Shown: piece by piece, positions 62,180 to 64,000 of the stretch
Position numbering within the stretch: the stretch's first letter is position 1
Layout of the letters: the number at the start of each line of letters is the position of its first letter
Assembly (NCBI GenBank): GCA_050949725.1
Contig: JBMNGH010000002.1
Location: 62,001 to 126,000, forward strand
Source of the DNA: JBMNGH01 sp050949725
GTDB taxonomy: Bacteria; Bacillota; Thermosediminibacteria; Thermosediminibacterales; Tepidanaerobacteraceae
Reading direction: 5' to 3'
DNA: 64,000 bases
The notes under the pieces: model-generated
What the model was told of the DNA's origin: nothing
Databases searched by the model: none
What the model saw: the letters and a program-made list of their open reading frames with translations, nothing else
Translations under genes and position numbers: made by a program

Positions 62180-63070
62180 TTATTCTTCCTCCTGGTTTAA
62201 AACAGGCATAAGGGATTCTGCAGATTCTTTAATTCCATAATTACCTTCCCTTCCCTCTAGCACCAAAACCATAGATGTTTTTCCTATTATACTGTCAACA
62301 TTGTCTACAGTCGATATTTTTTCCCTTTTATACAAATCTATGTAAGAATTTTCCACACTACTTAGCTCAACGCCAATAACTGGTATAGAATATCTCTTGA
62401 GTTCTCGTATAATAGGAAGGTCAATCAGGTTTATTTTTTCACTCGCTTCTTTGCTTCCACCAGCAATTACAACATAATCAATACTGTGTTCAAAACTGCC
62501 TAAGGTATGCAGGAACCCGTTTTCAGTTAAATATTGTATATCTTCAAAGGATTTGCCAAGGATCATCGCATCTATAATGCTGCCTACAATAAGAGAACAC
62601 GCATCCTGTTTATTATCAACAAGTTTTTCCCTTTCTTCATAGAATTGAAAAAGCACTTCCTTGGCATCTTCACTTAAGTCTAATGATTTATTTGTTATTG
62701 AAACGATAGAAGTAATATGAGCCCCTGATTCTTTAAGGACATTTCTCAAATCAGCATATGAATAATCGTCTGTTGTTTCTACTATAGCAATATTTAATCC
62801 GTTTAATTTTTCTTTTATGTAGTCAGGAAATATTCTGTTTATGTATGTTATATTAGTTTCATTTGCATCAGTGAGCATTTTTATTTCACTTTCCAAATTT
62901 TCACGTGTTTTGTTAAGCTTATCAAATCTAGTTTCCATCTGTTCGATTAAATTTTCTTGCTGCTTAAAAATCAAATCGTGGGATTCCAATTGAATCCCGA
63001 TAAGTATTCCCATCGCTAAGGCCAAAAAAACTGATATTACGGTTACTACGAGATGCTTTATGTTAATCAA
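62180..63070 (-). CDS. steB: SteB/MctB-like protein (copper transporter DUF3186 family)
   Basis: One N-terminal span (about 7-27, VVTVISVFLALAMGILIG), coiled coil (about 35-75), then a Rossmann-like domain outside the membrane with VVIAGGSKEASEK. Family members are named MctB (mycobacterial copper channel) or SteB. Next to steA, a SteB role in septal cell-wall work is the better guess. ATG 63070 with AAGGAGGTAAT upstream, 296 aa. Confidence 0.8.
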   Translation of the reverse strand: MINIKHLVVTVISVFLALAMGILIGIQLESHDLIFKQQENLIEQMETRFDKLNKTRENLESEIKMLTDANETNITYINRIFPDYIKEKLNGLNIAIVETTDDYSYADLRNVLKESGAHITSIVSITNKSLDLSEDAKEVLFQFYEEREKLVDNKQDACSLIVGSIIDAMILGKSFEDIQYLTENGFLHTLGSFEHSIDYVVIAGGSKEASEKINLIDLPIIRELKRYSIPVIGVELSSVENSYIDLYKREKISTVDNVDSIIGKTSMVLVLEGREGNYGIKESAESLMPVLNQEEE

Positions 63071-63082
63071 GGTATTACCTCC

Positions 63083-64000
63083 TTAAAAACCAAAAACCAG
63101 TTTCATTCTCAATTCCAGCAGTTTAATAATGAATTGGATAGGTGGTGATGATCTAAATATAATGAAAGTTGGTATAAGGGCTGCTACAAAAAGGCTTGCA
63201 ATATAATATGGATTAAGTTTCTGATTATAAAGTTTGCTTGCTCCTTTCGCATCTACCAAGATTGAACCCACCTTGAGCCTTACTAAAAAAGTGCTTGCCA
63301 TTCCCTTTCGCCCCTTTTCTAAGAAATCAATCATGTTGGAATGGCTTCCTACAGCAACGATTAAACTCGCACCTTTTTCATAAGCCAATAACATTGCTAT
63401 ATCCTCGCTTGTGCCCGGGGCTGTAAAGATTTTGCTTTCTAGACCGAGGGTTTTTATCCTTTCAAGTCCCGGTGCTTTTCCATTGGGATATGCATGGACA
63501 ACTATTTCTTTACATGATTTAAGAGCTTTATCAGATACACTATCCATATCTCCAATTATTATATCAGGGGTATACCCGTATTCCAAAAGGGCATCTGCCC
63601 CGCCGTCTACCCCAATGAGTACTGGTTTTACTTCGTCTATGTATACTTTTACTGTTGCAAGATCTTCCTTATAATTATTGCCTCTTACAACGATTAATAC
63701 ATGCTTGTCTTTAAAACAGGTACGTGTTTCCGGTATTTTTACACCACCCATAATCAAAAACTTTTCTTTTTTTGCATATTCCAGGGTATTATCTATAAAC
63801 TTGTCCAGCATGTTTTCTATATTATCTTTCCCTTTTTCAATTAGAGATTCTACTTGTTCTTTAGTTAAAATATTGCCTTCTGCCACAAGACTTTGATCAC
63901 AAAAGATTTTGCCGTCCTCATGTATTTCAATTTTTGTGTTATCTTTTAAACCCATTACAGGATCGCCTGCGTTGTCTATAATTGTTATACCAGAATTAAT
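63083..64000 (-). CDS. steA: SteA-like thiamine-pyrophosphokinase-fold protein, 5' end cut off
   Basis: Putative cytokinetic-ring protein SteA, with a thiamin-pyrophosphokinase-like domain and a C-terminal membrane anchor (YIASLFVAALIPTFIIF). GVDGGADALLEYGYTPDIII and GDMDSVSD form the nucleotide-binding motif, and GTSEDIAMLLAYEKGA the second. A methionine codon at 63955 is not the start: the frame stays open to the window end and upstream residues (SGITIIDNAGDPVMG) fit the family. About 305 residues seen of a usual 370-380. First gene of the reverse operon. Confidence 0.85.
   Translation of the reverse strand: MNSGITIIDNAGDPVMGLKDNTKIEIHEDGKIFCDQSLVAEGNILTKEQVESLIEKGKDNIENMLDKFIDNTLEYAKKEKFLIMGGVKIPETRTCFKDKHVLIVVRGNNYKEDLATVKVYIDEVKPVLIGVDGGADALLEYGYTPDIIIGDMDSVSDKALKSCKEIVVHAYPNGKAPGLERIKTLGLESKIFTAPGTSEDIAMLLAYEKGASLIVAVGSHSNMIDFLEKGRKGMASTFLVRLKVGSILVDAKGASKLYNQKLNPYYIASLFVAALIPTFIIFRSSPPIQFIIKLLELRMKLVFGF

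Noticed and set aside
1..64000. CRISPR arrays, insertion sequences, prophage or integrase genes
   Set aside because: No regularly spaced repeats, transposase or integrase motifs seen. The only tandem repeats are the two short 15-bp ones.

Overview
The window reads as the chromosome of a low-G+C, endospore-forming, anaerobic Firmicute of the class Clostridia. Sporulation-linked genes (spoIIIE-type translocase, a YmxH-family PRC-barrel gene, spoVS, spoVK) lie among strict-anaerobe enzymes (ferredoxin-dependent 2-oxoacid oxidoreductase, a sodium-pump type methylmalonyl-CoA decarboxylase). The genus cannot be fixed from the sequence. The glutamate-to-propionate gene set recalls amino-acid-fermenting or syntrophic thermophilic Clostridia, but that is inference.

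Region 1 (1-3.1 kb) holds the end of a glycerate kinase, a LarA-like protein and mobA. A small reverse-strand gene follows. From about 3.8 to 26.3 kb, and again from 43.7 to 56.2 kb, gene order closely follows the Bacillus subtilis ymxH-rnjB-tepA-ylzJ-spoIIIE-rodZ-cinA-recA-rny-ymdB-spoVS and miaB-mutS-mutL-miaA-hfq-spoVK-ynbB block. Local departures are: an FtsH-like protease where pgsA is often found; a Mre11/Rad50-like module with a three-piece SbcC between recA and rny; and a small GTPase with a UbiA-like membrane protein where hflX would be expected.

Region 2 (26.4-41.4 kb) is a catabolic island set into that backbone: a PHP phosphoesterase, a GntR regulator, korDABC, glutamate dehydrogenase, methylmalonyl-CoA mutase (two subunits) with its MeaB chaperone, epimerase, the four methylmalonyl-CoA decarboxylase subunits and a carboxyltransferase (PycB/OadA-like). 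Together these encode glutamate -> 2-oxoglutarate -> succinyl-CoA -> methylmalonyl-CoA -> propionyl-CoA with ferredoxin reduction and sodium export. A strong terminator closes it near 41.4 kb.

Region 3 (56.5-64 kb) is mostly on the reverse strand: a frameshifted secreted stalk-domain gene, yjbQ, a tRNA-Trp (forward strand, near-consensus promoter), then a five-gene operon of steA, steB, a GT2 glycosyltransferase, a MraY-like transferase and a DUF3866 gene. steA runs off the window end.

The most unexpected signals are start codons. Both rny and the methylmalonyl-CoA epimerase gene have an in-frame stop just upstream and no ATG/GTG/TTG before conserved N-terminal residues. Each has a strong Shine-Dalgarno sequence exactly 7 nt before an ATT codon. 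Two more genes may use ATA in the same way.
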